Positions 6,518 to 15,627 of a stretch of 64,000 nucleotides of DNA are shown in pieces. The DNA lies in the NCBI GenBank assembly GCA_020831625.1, contig JAFIGD010000018.1, forward strand, positions 20,094 through 84,093. Reading direction: 5' to 3'. The notes below the pieces were generated by a model, which saw only the letters and a program-made list of their open reading frames with translations, was not told the origin of the DNA and did not search any database. Within the stretch, counting starts at the first letter, position 1. Every line of letters starts with the position of its first letter. Origin of the DNA: Verrucomicrobiota bacterium (GTDB taxonomy: Bacteria; Verrucomicrobiota; Kiritimatiellia; SS1-B-03-39; UBA6053). Made by a program: the position numbers and the translations under genes.

Positions 6518-8545
6518 ATGATGATGAAACGAAAACGAATCCTGTCCCGGACCATTTCGAAGCGTATGCGCGGAGATGCCGGAAGTTTGATCCCCGGAAG
6601 TTTGATTCTCCTGGCGGGAGGCTGTCTGTGTTTCGCGGGATCGGTGTCCGCGGACGCGGGGCCCATGATCCCCCGCGACGCCTGGCCGGCCTCCTGGTTT
6701 GAGCATCCGAAAACCGCATCCGAAATGGGCATCACCGAATTTTCCCAGGCTCCGGAATGGGAGCAACGGGAGCGCGAGGGCACGCTGCCGCCTTTGTCGG
6801 AACGGCTGCCGGCGGATCCGCCGGTGATTGAGCCGTATGCCGAGACAGGGCGGTACGGGGGATCGGTCCGCACGGCGGGATGGCTGGAGTACTATTTTAA
6901 TCCGCTGGAGTTTCCGTTGCGCATGTGTCCCGAGGGGGCGACCACCCGTTACAGTCTGGTGAAAGAGGTTGAGGCCAGTGACAATCTCACCACCTATACC
7001 CTGCGTTTGCGCGAGGGGATCCGCTGGTCGGACGGGCATCCCCACACCGCCGATGATTATTTGTTTTGGTTTGAGCATGTGTATATGAACCGGGAATTGA
7101 CACCGGTCCGCTACTCCCCGTTTTATGACAACACCCGGATGCGGGCACCGGATCCCCACACCCTGGAAATTGTGTTTGAGGAACCCAACGCGTACTTTAT
7201 GCAGCAATTGGCGCACCCCTCGCCCCAGTTTCGGATGCCGCTGCCCGCGCATTACGCCAAGACCTATCACCCTGATTTTGCCGACGGGGAGGAGATAAAG
7301 CGACGGACCCGGGATCTGGGACTCATGAGCTGGACTTCGCTTTTTGACGCGGCGGTGATCCGCGGGGTTCACGGAAACAGGGTGTTCGATCTGCCGGTAT
7401 TACGGGCGTACCGGTTGGAGCGCGTTCACGGCCGGAATTTTTATTACAGGCGGAATCCCTATTATTGGAAAATCGATCCCGCGGGTCAACAGCTCCCCTA
7501 CATCCGGGAGATTGCCCGCACGGACGGGATTACCCGTGAAATGGCGGTGGCCCAGGCCGCCTCGGGGGCGTTGACGCTTTCGGCCACCTTCTTTCGCTCT
7601 TCCGATATCCCGTTTTTGTTGGAAAACGAGGTGCGCGGAAAGTACCGGACGCTGATTTGGAAAAATTATCTGGGCGCGGACACCCTGCTGGCGCTGAACC
7701 AGACTCATCCGGACCCCGGAATTCGGGAAATTATCGGCGATGTCCGTTTCCGCCGGGCCTTGTCGCTGGCCATCGACCGTGATGAAATCAATGATATTTT
7801 CTATTTCGGTCAGGCGGTTCCCCGGCAGATGTTTGTGGCGCCCATGAGCAAATTTTATGAAGCGGATGTCGCGCGGAACGCCTACGTGGACTTTGACCCG
7901 GAGGAGGCCCGCCGCCTGCTGAATGAAATGGGACTGGTGGATTCGGACGGGGACGGTTTCCGCAACCGTCCGGACGGGTCCAGACTGAATTTGATCGTGG
8001 AAACCACCGGTGAGGAGGAAACCATGGAGCTGGTGCTGGAGCAATGGCGGGAGGTTGGATTGAATCTGTTTCTCCGGCCCTCCACGCTGATGCTCATGCG
8101 GCAGCGGGGGCAGGGGAATCAGTTGCAAATGATCGCCTGGTACGGGGACCGGGTCGGTGACACCCTTTTTCCCGCGGATCCGCGCTATTTTGTCCCCACG
8201 GTTCTGTCCGGAGAAGCTGCGACCTGGGGGCTTTGGGCGGTTTGGTTTCAAACCGGCGGGGCCGAGGGAATCGAGCCTCCGGACGAAGCGAAAGAGTTGA
8301 TGGCCTGGTGGATGGAAATGCGTTCCAGCCCGGACCGCGACCGCCGGATTGAGCTGGGTCGAAAAATCATGCGGAGCCAGGCGGAGAATCTTTGGACCAT
8401 CGGAACCGTCGGCTTCAGTCCCAAACCGGTGGTGGTGTCGAATCGACTCCGCAACGTTCCCGAACAGGGGTACTGGGGATGGGACACCAAACTGATTCTT
8501 CCCTATCACTCCGAAACCTTTTTCCTTGAATCCGAGACGCCGTAA
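6518..8545 (+). CDS. ABC importer substrate-binding protein, family 5 (OppA/DppA-like)
   Basis: Start at the first of three consecutive ATGs (6518), 14 nt after the preceding stop; the frame runs further back but only inside the preceding gene. Residues 1-45 form a long signal peptide or lipoprotein-like leader (GSLILLAGGCLCFAGSVSA). The mature 630 residues show the cluster C binding-protein signature: 'YSLVKEVEASDNLTTYTLRLREGIRWSDGHPHTADDYLFWFEH', 'RNPYYWKIDPAGQQLPYI' and 'VRFRRALSLAIDRDEI'. The protein captures solute in the periplasm and hands it to the permeases 8560-10739. Family 5 proteins bind peptides but also oligosaccharides; the flanking glycosidases favour an oligosaccharide (inference). 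Also contains a Ca-binding-like 'DSDGDGFRNRPDGSR' loop near residue 480, which is conserved in the fused homolog at 49532 only in part. Confidence 0.9.
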   Translation: MMMKRKRILSRTISKRMRGDAGSLIPGSLILLAGGCLCFAGSVSADAGPMIPRDAWPASWFEHPKTASEMGITEFSQAPEWEQREREGTLPPLSERLPADPPVIEPYAETGRYGGSVRTAGWLEYYFNPLEFPLRMCPEGATTRYSLVKEVEASDNLTTYTLRLREGIRWSDGHPHTADDYLFWFEHVYMNRELTPVRYSPFYDNTRMRAPDPHTLEIVFEEPNAYFMQQLAHPSPQFRMPLPAHYAKTYHPDFADGEEIKRRTRDLGLMSWTSLFDAAVIRGVHGNRVFDLPVLRAYRLERVHGRNFYYRRNPYYWKIDPAGQQLPYIREIARTDGITREMAVAQAASGALTLSATFFRSSDIPFLLENEVRGKYRTLIWKNYLGADTLLALNQTHPDPGIREIIGDVRFRRALSLAIDRDEINDIFYFGQAVPRQMFVAPMSKFYEADVARNAYVDFDPEEARRLLNEMGLVDSDGDGFRNRPDGSRLNLIVETTGEEETMELVLEQWREVGLNLFLRPSTLMLMRQRGQGNQLQMIAWYGDRVGDTLFPADPRYFVPTVLSGEAATWGLWAVWFQTGGAEGIEPPDEAKELMAWWMEMRSSPDRDRRIELGRKIMRSQAENLWTIGTVGFSPKPVVVSNRLRNVPEQGYWGWDTKLILPYHSETFFLESETP

Positions 8546-8559
8546 CCCGGAAAAGCCGA

Positions 8560-9543
8560 ATGATGAATTACACCATACGCCGAATATTGCTGATGTTCCC
8601 GCTTTTGGGGGCGATTTCCATTCTGGTGTTTGTGCTGATGGACCTTCCTCCCGGGGACGCGGTTTCCGCCCGGCTGGACATGCTGGCCATGGAGGGGCAG
8701 CCGGTTTCGGAGGAGCTGGTGACCGCTCTCCGCGCCCGCTATCATCTGGATGACCCGCTCTTTATCCGCTATCTTCGGTGGGCGGGGGGATTCCTTCGCG
8801 GGGATTTGGGATATTCCATTACGATGGAGCAACCGGTGAATGAGTTGGTGCGGGAGCGGCTGGGCTACACCGTGGTGATTTCCCTCCTGTGTGTGCTGTT
8901 CACGTGGCTGGTGGCGTTTCCGGTCGGTTTCTTTTCCGCAATCCGCCAGTATTCCATACCGGATCATGTGTTCACCTTTCTGGCATTTCTGGGTATGGCC
9001 ACGCCGAATTTTGTGTTGGCGATTGTGTTGGTTCATTATTCCCACAACCTGTTCGGGACCAGTGTGGGAGGGCTCTACTCGTTTGAATACGAGGGGGAGC
9101 CCATGAATACGGCGAAGTTTGTCGATATTCTACGGCACATTTGGATTCCCGTGGTGGTGGTGGGGACCGCGGGCACGGCGGGGATGGTGCGGACGCTGCG
9201 GGCGAACCTTCTGGATGAGCTGCGGAAACCGTATGTCACCACCGCCCGCGCCAAAGGAGTGGGGCCGATCCGCCTGATCCTTAAATACCCGGTGCGGATC
9301 GCCATCAATCCGTTTGTGAGCACCATCGGCTGGCTGCTTCCGTCCCTGTTTTCCGGGGACGCGATTGTCGGGGTGGTGCTGGGCCTGCCCACCATCGGCC
9401 CGCTGCTGCTGAGCGCGGTGATGCAGATGGATATGACGCTGGCGGGCAGCCTGCTCATGCTTATGAGCATTCTAACGGTGTTTGGAACCCTTCTTTCCGA
9501 TCTTTTGCTGGCCGTCGTTGATCCAAGGATACGATACGAATGA
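8560..9543 (+). CDS. ABC importer inner-membrane permease, OppB/DppB type
   Basis: 327 residues with about six transmembrane segments: TM1 at residues 8-28, then 'PPGDAVSARLDMLAMEG' loop, and the cytoplasmic coupling motif region 'RANLLDELRKPYVTTARAKGVGPIRLILKYPVR' (the EAA loop contacting the ATPases) near residues 215-247. Length is normal for the family. Starts 14 nt after the binding-protein stop and its last codons overlap the next permease (ATGA at 9540-9543), so the two are translationally coupled. Forms the heteromeric channel with the 9540-10739 product. Confidence 0.93.
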   Translation: MMNYTIRRILLMFPLLGAISILVFVLMDLPPGDAVSARLDMLAMEGQPVSEELVTALRARYHLDDPLFIRYLRWAGGFLRGDLGYSITMEQPVNELVRERLGYTVVISLLCVLFTWLVAFPVGFFSAIRQYSIPDHVFTFLAFLGMATPNFVLAIVLVHYSHNLFGTSVGGLYSFEYEGEPMNTAKFVDILRHIWIPVVVVGTAGTAGMVRTLRANLLDELRKPYVTTARAKGVGPIRLILKYPVRIAINPFVSTIGWLLPSLFSGDAIVGVVLGLPTIGPLLLSAVMQMDMTLAGSLLMLMSILTVFGTLLSDLLLAVVDPRIRYE

Positions 9544-10739
9544 CTGATTTCCCCCTCCTGCCTTTTAAACCTGTTACCGACCCGGACCGCGCGGACATAC
9601 CCGCCGATGATATGCCCGCCGATGACATATCCGCCGATGACATATCCGCCGGGGACGGGTCCGCGGACTACACCTCGCAGCGCGTACTGATCCTGCGAAG
9701 GTTCCGCCGTCACCGGCCCGCGATGGCGGGCGGGATTGTCCTGCTGCTTTTTTACATGCTGGCGATGTTTTGCGAATTTTTTTCACCCAATCTGCCGACC
9801 ACCCGGAACCGGGAGGCCGTCTATGCGCCGCCTCAACGTGTCCGGTTTGTCGACGCGGAGGGGCGGTTTTCTGTCCGGCCGTTTGTGTATGCCCACAAAC
9901 CCGTTGCGGGCACCGGGCTGGAGCGCCGTTACGAACCGGATTTCGACCGGAAACAGCCGCTGCATCTTTTCGTCCGCGGAGAACGGTATCGATTCTGGGG
10001 CCTGTTTGAAACCGACCGGCGTTTGTTCGGGTCTCCGGAGGGTCCTGTGTATCTGTTCGGCACGGATTCGCTGGGACGGGATCTGTTCAGCCGAGTGATT
10101 TACGGGGCCAGAATTTCTCTGACCATCGGCCTGATCGGGGTTACGCTCACCTTTGTGATCGGTGTGTTGCTGGGCGGCGCGGCGGGATATCGGGGCGGAT
10201 TCATTGACGCGGCCGTTCAACGCGTGATCGAAGTGCTGATGTGTATTCCCCAACTCCCGCTGTGGATGATTCTCAGCGCCTCGCTTCCCCTGCACTGGTC
10301 GCCCCTGGCGGTGTATCTGGGGATCACTGTGATATTGTCGCTGCTGGGGTGGACCGGACTGGCCCGGGAGGTGCGGGGGAAATTTCTTTCTCTGCGGGAC
10401 GAGGATTTCGTGGTGTCGGCACGGCTGTGCGGCACGAGTGAATACAAAATTATCACCCGCCACCTGCTGCCTCAGTTCACCAGTCATATTATCGCCAGAG
10501 CCACCCTGGCGATTCCGGGCATGATTCTGGGTGAAACCGCGCTGAGCTTTTTGGGGATCGGCCTGCGCGCCCCGGTGGTCAGCTGGGGGGTGTTGCTTCA
10601 GAAAACCCGGAATTTCGAGGCGGTCGCCCTTTATCCGTGGCTGTTGATCCCGGCCTTGTTTGTGATCGTTGTCGTCCTTTCTTTCAACCTTCTGGGCGAC
10701 GGGCTTCGTGATGCCGCCGACCCCTATTCCACCATTTGA
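9540..10739 (+). CDS. ABC importer inner-membrane permease, OppC/DppC type, with enlarged loop
   Basis: 399 residues against about 300 for classical OppC. The first 45 residues are a soluble, acidic, repetitive N-terminus (DDIPA-like pentapeptides encoded by a 15-nt repeat). TM1 follows (residues 61-82), then a periplasmic insert of about 100 residues beginning 'RNREAVYAPPQRVRFVD' and ending 'GPVYLFGTDSLGRDLFSRV', then the usual five-helix permease core with EAA-type loop 'GKFLSLRDEDFVVSARLCGTSEYKIITRHLLPQ'. A comparable insert is known in YejE-like permeases. The second importer here has the same 'SPPQRVRF' insert, so it is a lineage trait that may dock the binding protein (inference). Confidence 0.92.
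   Translation: MTDFPLLPFKPVTDPDRADIPADDMPADDISADDISAGDGSADYTSQRVLILRRFRRHRPAMAGGIVLLLFYMLAMFCEFFSPNLPTTRNREAVYAPPQRVRFVDAEGRFSVRPFVYAHKPVAGTGLERRYEPDFDRKQPLHLFVRGERYRFWGLFETDRRLFGSPEGPVYLFGTDSLGRDLFSRVIYGARISLTIGLIGVTLTFVIGVLLGGAAGYRGGFIDAAVQRVIEVLMCIPQLPLWMILSASLPLHWSPLAVYLGITVILSLLGWTGLAREVRGKFLSLRDEDFVVSARLCGTSEYKIITRHLLPQFTSHIIARATLAIPGMILGETALSFLGIGLRAPVVSWGVLLQKTRNFEAVALYPWLLIPALFVIVVVLSFNLLGDGLRDAADPYSTI
9591..9650 (+). repeat. In-frame 15-nt tandem repeat inside the OppC-type gene
   Basis: Four head-to-tail 15-mers; the last two (9621, 9636) are identical, GATGACATATCCGCC, and the first two are variants. They encode repeated Asp-Asp-Ile/Met-(Ser/Pro)-Ala units in the cytoplasmic N-terminal tail of the permease. 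Copy changes would keep the frame. Confidence 0.85.
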
Positions 10740-10746
10740 TGCGCGT

Positions 10747-11769
10747 ATGTCCGACTCCTCACTCCTTTTAGATGTACAACACCTCAAGGTCGATATTTGC
10801 CGGGACGGGGTGACGGCCCATCCGTTGAACGACATCAATTTCCAGGTGGAAAAGGGGGGCGCCGTGGGGCTGGTGGGGGAAAGCGGATGCGGGAAAACCA
10901 TGAGCGCGTATTCACTCCTGGGATTGCTGCCTCCGGGCGGGCGGGTGCTTGGAGGCGACATTCTGTACCGCACCTCGAAGGGAGACGTTCTGAATCTGGC
11001 CAAACTCGATCCCGACGGAAAAGAGATGCGCCGGATCCGCGGCGGGGAAATCTCGATGATTTTTCAGGAACCGATGACCGCGTTCAGTCCGGTACACACC
11101 ATATATAATCAGATTGCCGAGTCGATCCGTCTGCACACCGACACTCCCAAGCGTAAAATCAGGGACCGCGCGGTGGAATTGCTTGATCTCGTCGGCATCC
11201 CGGATCCGGGGGAGCGGGTGGACTGTTATCCCTTTCAGTTCAGCGGGGGGATGCGACAGCGGGCGATGATCGCCATGGCGCTGGCCAGCAATCCCTCCCT
11301 GCTGATCGCGGATGAACCGACCACGGCGCTGGATGTGACCATTCAGGCGCAGGTGCTGCGGCTGCTGAAGGATCTTCAGAAGAAATTAAACCTGTCCCTG
11401 GTGCTCATCACCCATGATCTGGGGGTCGTCGCCCATATGGTTGAGCATGTGTACGTGGTGTACGCGGGCCGGGTGATTGAATCCGCGCCGGTCGAAAAAC
11501 TGTTTTACGCCCCCGGACATCCTTACACCCGGAACCTGTTGCGGTCTGTGCCGCGGTTGGACGGCCCCAAAGTCCCTCTCGCGCACATTGAGGGTTCCGT
11601 TCCCGAACCCTCCCGGATTCCGCCGGGCTGCCCCTTTCATCCCCGCTGTAAAGAGAGGGTGGGGCCGGTTTGCCTGCAAAAACTTCCGCCCGCTTTTGAG
11701 CTGTCGGAAAACCATACGGCCTGCTGTTTTAAGCACAGCCCGGCCGGGGAGAAGACACCGCATGAATGA
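10747..11769 (+). CDS. ABC importer ATPase, OppD/DppD type
   Basis: Start at 10747 ([17 protein letters not shown]), 7 nt after the permease stop; an upstream in-frame extension would lie inside the permease gene. 340 residues. Walker A GESGCGKT at residues 44-51, Q-loop '[14 protein letters not shown]', signature 'FSGGMRQR', Walker B '[12 protein letters not shown]', and switch His in '[11 protein letters not shown]'. The C-terminal oligopeptide-type extension has the Cys pattern '[22 protein letters not shown]', which in this family holds an iron-sulfur cluster. Partner of the ATPase encoded at 11762, overlapping it by 8 nt. Confidence 0.95.
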   Translation: MSDSSLLLDVQHLKVDICRDGVTAHPLNDINFQVEKGGAVGLVGESGCGKTMSAYSLLGLLPPGGRVLGGDILYRTSKGDVLNLAKLDPDGKEMRRIRGGEISMIFQEPMTAFSPVHTIYNQIAESIRLHTDTPKRKIRDRAVELLDLVGIPDPGERVDCYPFQFSGGMRQRAMIAMALASNPSLLIADEPTTALDVTIQAQVLRLLKDLQKKLNLSLVLITHDLGVVAHMVEHVYVVYAGRVIESAPVEKLFYAPGHPYTRNLLRSVPRLDGPKVPLAHIEGSVPEPSRIPPGCPFHPRCKERVGPVCLQKLPPAFELSENHTACCFKHSPAGEKTPHE

Positions 11770-12622
11770 GTTGAGCGATGAGCTGTTGCTGAACGTGGAA
11801 AATCTGCGGAAATATTTTCCGGTGAAGAAAGGGATCCTCCGGCGGACGGCGGGAGAGGTGAAGGCGGTCCGTGACGTGTCTTTCGAAATCAAACGCGGTG
11901 AAATCCTCGGACTGGTGGGAGAAAGCGGTAGCGGCAAAACCACCACCGGCCGTATGATTTTAAGGGCGATTGATCCCACCGCGGGACGGATTCTTTTCCG
12001 GCAGGGGGAGCGGGTGGTGGATATCGCCCAACTGGACAAAGCCGGACTCCGGGAAATCCGCAAGGATGTTCAGATGATTTTCCAGGATCCCAATTCGTCC
12101 CTGAATCCGCGGATGACCGTGTTGGAGCTGATCGCGGAGCCGCTCCGCGCGCACGGCTGGAGGGAAAAGGCCTGCCGGGAGCGGGTTCGGGAATTGCTGG
12201 ATCTGGTCGGGCTGCCGCCGGGAGCGGTCCAGCGTTTTCCCCACGCCTTCAGCGGAGGCCAGCGCCAGCGAATCGGCATCGCGAGGGCCCTGGCCCTGTC
12301 GCCCTCCCTGATTGTGGCCGATGAGCCGGTTTCCGCTCTGGATGTTTCCGTGCAGGCCCAGATTCTGAATTTGCTGCTGCGCATCCGGAAGGAGATGAAT
12401 TTGACGTTTTTATTCGTGGCCCATGATCTGGGCGTGGTGCGGTATCTGTGCGATCACGTGGCGGTGATGGTGAACGGAGCCCTGGTGGAAAAAGGTGAAA
12501 CGGAATCGCTGTTCCGCAATCCCCAGCATCCGTACACCCGGTCATTGATCGACGCCTCTCCGCCTCCAGATCCGCATGCGGACTGGCCTTTGTTTCATCA
12601 ACCTGAAAAAGAAAGTGTGTAA
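11762..12622 (+). CDS. ABC importer ATPase, OppF/DppF type
   Basis: Start ATG at 11762 inside the end of the preceding ATPase gene (8-nt overlap). 286 residues. Walker A GESGSGKT at 53-60, Q-loop 'QMIFQDPNSSLNPRM', signature '[15 protein letters not shown]', Walker B 'LIVADEPVSALD', switch 'FVAHDLGVVRYL'. The protein ends soon after 'PQHPYTRSLIDASPPPDPHADW', so it lacks the Cys-rich tail that its homolog at 55155 and the OppD-type partners retain; a short OppF without the cluster region. Its stop TAA is directly followed by the ATG of the next gene. Confidence 0.93.
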   Translation: MNELSDELLLNVENLRKYFPVKKGILRRTAGEVKAVRDVSFEIKRGEILGLVGESGSGKTTTGRMILRAIDPTAGRILFRQGERVVDIAQLDKAGLREIRKDVQMIFQDPNSSLNPRMTVLELIAEPLRAHGWREKACRERVRELLDLVGLPPGAVQRFPHAFSGGQRQRIGIARALALSPSLIVADEPVSALDVSVQAQILNLLLRIRKEMNLTFLFVAHDLGVVRYLCDHVAVMVNGALVEKGETESLFRNPQHPYTRSLIDASPPPDPHADWPLFHQPEKESV

Positions 12623-14665
12623 ATGTACAGCCTCACGTTGAAAAATCCCGGGGGGAGGGCGTATGTGCTGATGCCCGGCGCCCTGTTGAACGGGAACCGT
12701 TTTGAATCCATACCGGCCCCCTATTTGCCGATGTATCCGGCGAACCGGTCGGGACCGGACATGCCGACGTTGATCAGCAACGTTCCGCGTTTGGCGAAGC
12801 GGTTGGATGAAGCTTCCCGGGTTCAGTTTTTCGCCGGGCACATGTCCTGGCCGGCACTGATGTGCTGGCATCCGGACACCCGGGAGGCCTTGTTTGTGAC
12901 CGCGCCCTCGCATGTGGAGGGCTATGAGGTGCTTTGGGAACTCTCTGAGCCGGAAGGACACGAAACGCTCGGCCTGGTTCTGTGCGCCCCCGGGGCGCGG
13001 GACAGCCGTTATGTGCCGATTCGAACGGACGAGCCCGCTCAGGATCCCTGTCCCCCGGGCCTTGACTTCGAGATCCCGGCAACCGTAATCCGTTTCCGGG
13101 CGGAGGATTTGCCGTCGTTTTTTGAACAGGTCTTTTCGCTCTGGGCGGAGGCCCTGGGGCAACATGCCGCCCCGGCAAGCTGTCCCCTGTCCCGCGCGGC
13201 GGACATCATCACCGGGAAATACGATGAGGAAAACTGGTTTGAGGATTGGGGATTGTATCTGACCGCGCCGGATCCCGACGGGAAATATCCGTATCAGACC
13301 GGCTGGTGCGGGGGAGGGATCGCGGCCTATGCGCTGGGCGCGGCTCCCGGGTCTCTGACCCGCCAACGCGCCGCCGAAAATCTGCGGCGGGTCTGCGCCG
13401 AATCCGCGACCCCGTCGGGCCTGCTGTACGGCTGCCGCCGCCGCGCGGGCTGGGTTCCTGATTTTGAAGGAGTCACCGCCCCCCCGCACGCGCGGCGCTG
13501 GACGCTCACCCGCCGTCAGGGTGACGCGCTTTATTATCTCGCCAAAGATCTGCTCCGCCGCCCGCCCGAATCCGATGACCCGCGCCTCGGAACCGTCCGG
13601 AATCTCGCCTCGTCACTGGTCAAATGTTTCTTGTCACAAGCAGCTGACCTCCGTCCTACGACCTCCGACCTCCAACCTCCGACCTCTCCCTGGGGGCATT
13701 ATCTGGACAACGACACCGGAGAAATTGCGGCGGGCGGAACCGCTTCCGGCGCGGTCATTCCCGGGGCCCTGGCACTGATGCACCTGCTCGACGGCGACGC
13801 GGAAATGCTGGGTGTCGCGGAATCCGCCGCGGAATTCTATTTTCAAAACTTCACCCTGAAGGGGATGTGCAACGGAGGACCGGGCGACGCGCTGGGATGT
13901 CCCGACAGCGAGTCGGCGTTCGCGCTGATGGAATCTTTTGTCTGGCTTTGGCAGGTGACCGGAAAACCGGACTGGCTTGACAAAGCCCGCGCGGCGGCGC
14001 AACAGGCCCTGCTGTGGGTGATGCCTTATGGCTGGCTGTTTCCGGCCGACACGGAATTCGGTCGGCTGGGCATCGACAGCACCGGCACCGTGTTCGCCAA
14101 CGTGCAGAACAAGCACAGCGCCCCCGGGATTTGCACGCATTCCGGCGAGGGGCTGCTGCGCCTTTTCCGCGCCTCCGGCGACCAACGCTTCCTCCTTGCG
14201 CTGCGGGCGCTTGTCCGGGCGCTTCCCCAGTGTCTGAGCCGGGAGGACCGGCCTGTCCACGATCCCGCCGGCCACCCGCTGCCTCCGGGCTGGATCAACG
14301 AGCGGGTCAACACCAATGACTGGGACAACAATGTCGGCGGGGTGTTTTGCGGCAGTTGCTGGTGTGAAATCTCCCTGTTGCTGTCTTACCTGGAACTCCC
14401 CGGCGTGGTGGCGCAGCCGGACACCGGGCTTGTTTCCTGTCTGGATCACGTACACGCGGAATGGGTGGACCCCGACCGCCATGCTTTGCGGATCACCAAT
14501 CCCACCCGGTACCCCGCCCGTGTCCGGTTACTCCTCGAAACCGCCGGTTCCGCCAAAAGTACGCCGATGAATCCCGGAGACGTGGAAACCCTTCCGGTTG
14601 TGCACCTGGAACCCGGTGAACAAATCATTCTGCGGGTATCTGAGTGCACGGATTTTTCCGGATAG
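12623..14665 (+). CDS. Probable cytoplasmic (alpha/alpha)-barrel glycoside hydrolase-like protein
   Basis: 680 residues, starting on the base after the ATPase stop. I do not recognise a defined family. The N-terminal 190 residues look like a beta-sandwich (MYSLTLKNPGGRAYVLMPGALLNGNRF); the rest has helix-pair repeats typical of (alpha/alpha)6 toroids ('GWCGGGIAAYALGAAPG', 'FALMESFVWLWQVTGKPDWLDKARAAAQQ', 'GEGLLRLFRASGDQRFLLALRAL', 'GGVFCGSCWCEISLLL'), then a small C-terminal beta-domain. No signal peptide. As the last gene of the importer operon it most likely works on the imported oligosaccharide. A Pro/Thr-rich, apparently inserted stretch near residues 342-356 is encoded by a heptamer repeat (see separate entry). 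Confidence 0.6.
   Translation: MYSLTLKNPGGRAYVLMPGALLNGNRFESIPAPYLPMYPANRSGPDMPTLISNVPRLAKRLDEASRVQFFAGHMSWPALMCWHPDTREALFVTAPSHVEGYEVLWELSEPEGHETLGLVLCAPGARDSRYVPIRTDEPAQDPCPPGLDFEIPATVIRFRAEDLPSFFEQVFSLWAEALGQHAAPASCPLSRAADIITGKYDEENWFEDWGLYLTAPDPDGKYPYQTGWCGGGIAAYALGAAPGSLTRQRAAENLRRVCAESATPSGLLYGCRRRAGWVPDFEGVTAPPHARRWTLTRRQGDALYYLAKDLLRRPPESDDPRLGTVRNLASSLVKCFLSQAADLRPTTSDLQPPTSPWGHYLDNDTGEIAAGGTASGAVIPGALALMHLLDGDAEMLGVAESAAEFYFQNFTLKGMCNGGPGDALGCPDSESAFALMESFVWLWQVTGKPDWLDKARAAAQQALLWVMPYGWLFPADTEFGRLGIDSTGTVFANVQNKHSAPGICTHSGEGLLRLFRASGDQRFLLALRALVRALPQCLSREDRPVHDPAGHPLPPGWINERVNTNDWDNNVGGVFCGSCWCEISLLLSYLELPGVVAQPDTGLVSCLDHVHAEWVDPDRHALRITNPTRYPARVRLLLETAGSAKSTPMNPGDVETLPVVHLEPGEQIILRVSECTDFSG
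13645..13690. repeat. Heptamer-type low-complexity repeat inside a coding region
   Basis: A run of CCTCCGAC/CCTCCAAC-type units (GACCTCC spaced every 7 nt) encodes 'ADLRPTTSDLQPPTS' in a loop of the 12623 protein. The strict 7-nt period and the contrast to the flanking sequence suggest insertion of a short dispersed repeat that happened to keep the frame. Confidence 0.7.
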
Positions 14666-14711
14666 CTAAATATAGTTAATTCCGCTCTTGACATATTCCA
14701 ACCGAAGTGTG

Positions 14712-14731
14712 AAATTTAAAAAATAATATTT
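14712..14731 (+). promoter_or_regulatory. AT-rich promoter-like element before the PEP-CTERM gene
   Basis: Pure A/T tract containing AAAAAATAATATTTAC, preceded by GTGTGAAATTT, matching the arrangement at 4341-4371. It ends about 70 nt before the ATG at 14802. A TTGACA also occurs at 14688-14693, but with no TATAAT-like box at 16-18 nt. Confidence 0.4.
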
Positions 14732-14801
14732 ACATCCTTTACATCGTTGTATCGCATTCGTGAATGCGCATGACCCCTGAACACACCTACAAGGCAGAAA
14801 A

Positions 14802-15608
14802 ATGAAAAATACCCATATCACGGCCGCTCTCGCCGTCTTTTTGTCCGCGATCACCACGCAGGCGTCCATTATAACAAACGGCAACCTCGAAACCCAAGTC
14901 AACAAAGAAACGAAATCGATCACAGCCGTAGGTACTAACGTATATTTTCTGGACCCGGAACTTGATGTTAGTGTGTCCAGTGGCGTAACCTCCGGTAGTG
15001 GCGAAAAAACCGATACGTCTGCAAATGAATGGCTCTGGACACAGATGAATGGAGGTTTCCAGTACAGCGAGACCGGAGGCGTCGGAGGCGGCGGCGCTTT
15101 TATTGCCAATGATCAGAGGACAAATCCCCGCGCGGTGGGCTTTTTCGCGGATGACGGCAAGGCGTCGACCGGACTGTACGATTTCTCGATGGATGTGTAT
15201 TTTGATACTCATGAATCGCGCAACCCGATTTTCAATGTCGAGCTGTATGCCTGGAACGATGGTGATAACAGACCGAGACTGACCATGGGAGGGGCACCAC
15301 CGGATAACGGCGACTTTGCCTATAACGACAGCCATTTCGGTGATGCCGTCGCGATTCTGGACAATGTGCAGATCGCCTCTGATTCCGTAACCGCCTCGAC
15401 CTGGACCACGATTTCTTTGGGTTCCTACGATTTAGGGGGCGGCTATGACTTCTACGCCTGGCGGATCGGTGTTGTCGGGGCTGATGGAAATGATGACTAC
15501 CGCTTTGACAACGTCACCGCGATCCCCGAGCCATCCTCCCTGATGTTGATGGCCCTGGCGGGCCTGAGCCTGTATGGCCTGCGGTTTCGGAAAAACTCCA
15601 CGCGCTGA
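14802..15608 (+). CDS. PEP-CTERM sorting-domain protein
   Basis: 268 residues. Signal peptide MKNTHITAALAVFLSAITTQAS, a beta-rich middle with no recognised enzyme motif (a jelly-roll or carbohydrate-binding-like fold is plausible from 'NGNLETQ...' and 'DNVQIASDSVTAS TW'), and a C-terminal sorting signal: PEPSS at about 243, hydrophobic helix 'LMLMALAGLSLYGL', then RFRK. In the PEP-CTERM/exosortase system the tail is cut by an exosortase, and the protein is exported or surface-attached, often together with exopolysaccharide. No exosortase is in this window. Own promoter-like AT block upstream; a weak AAGGCAG ribosome site precedes the ATG. Confidence 0.9.
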   Translation: MKNTHITAALAVFLSAITTQASIITNGNLETQVNKETKSITAVGTNVYFLDPELDVSVSSGVTSGSGEKTDTSANEWLWTQMNGGFQYSETGGVGGGGAFIANDQRTNPRAVGFFADDGKASTGLYDFSMDVYFDTHESRNPIFNVELYAWNDGDNRPRLTMGGAPPDNGDFAYNDSHFGDAVAILDNVQIASDSVTASTWTTISLGSYDLGGGYDFYAWRIGVVGADGNDDYRFDNVTAIPEPSSLMLMALAGLSLYGLRFRKNSTR

Positions 15609-15627
15609 ATCGCTTCCGCGATCCATT

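Noticed and set aside
14688..14720. Classical sigma-70 promoter from TTGACA at 14688
   Set aside because: No acceptable -10 box at 16-18 nt; the AT-rich element further downstream is at the spacing shared with other genes.
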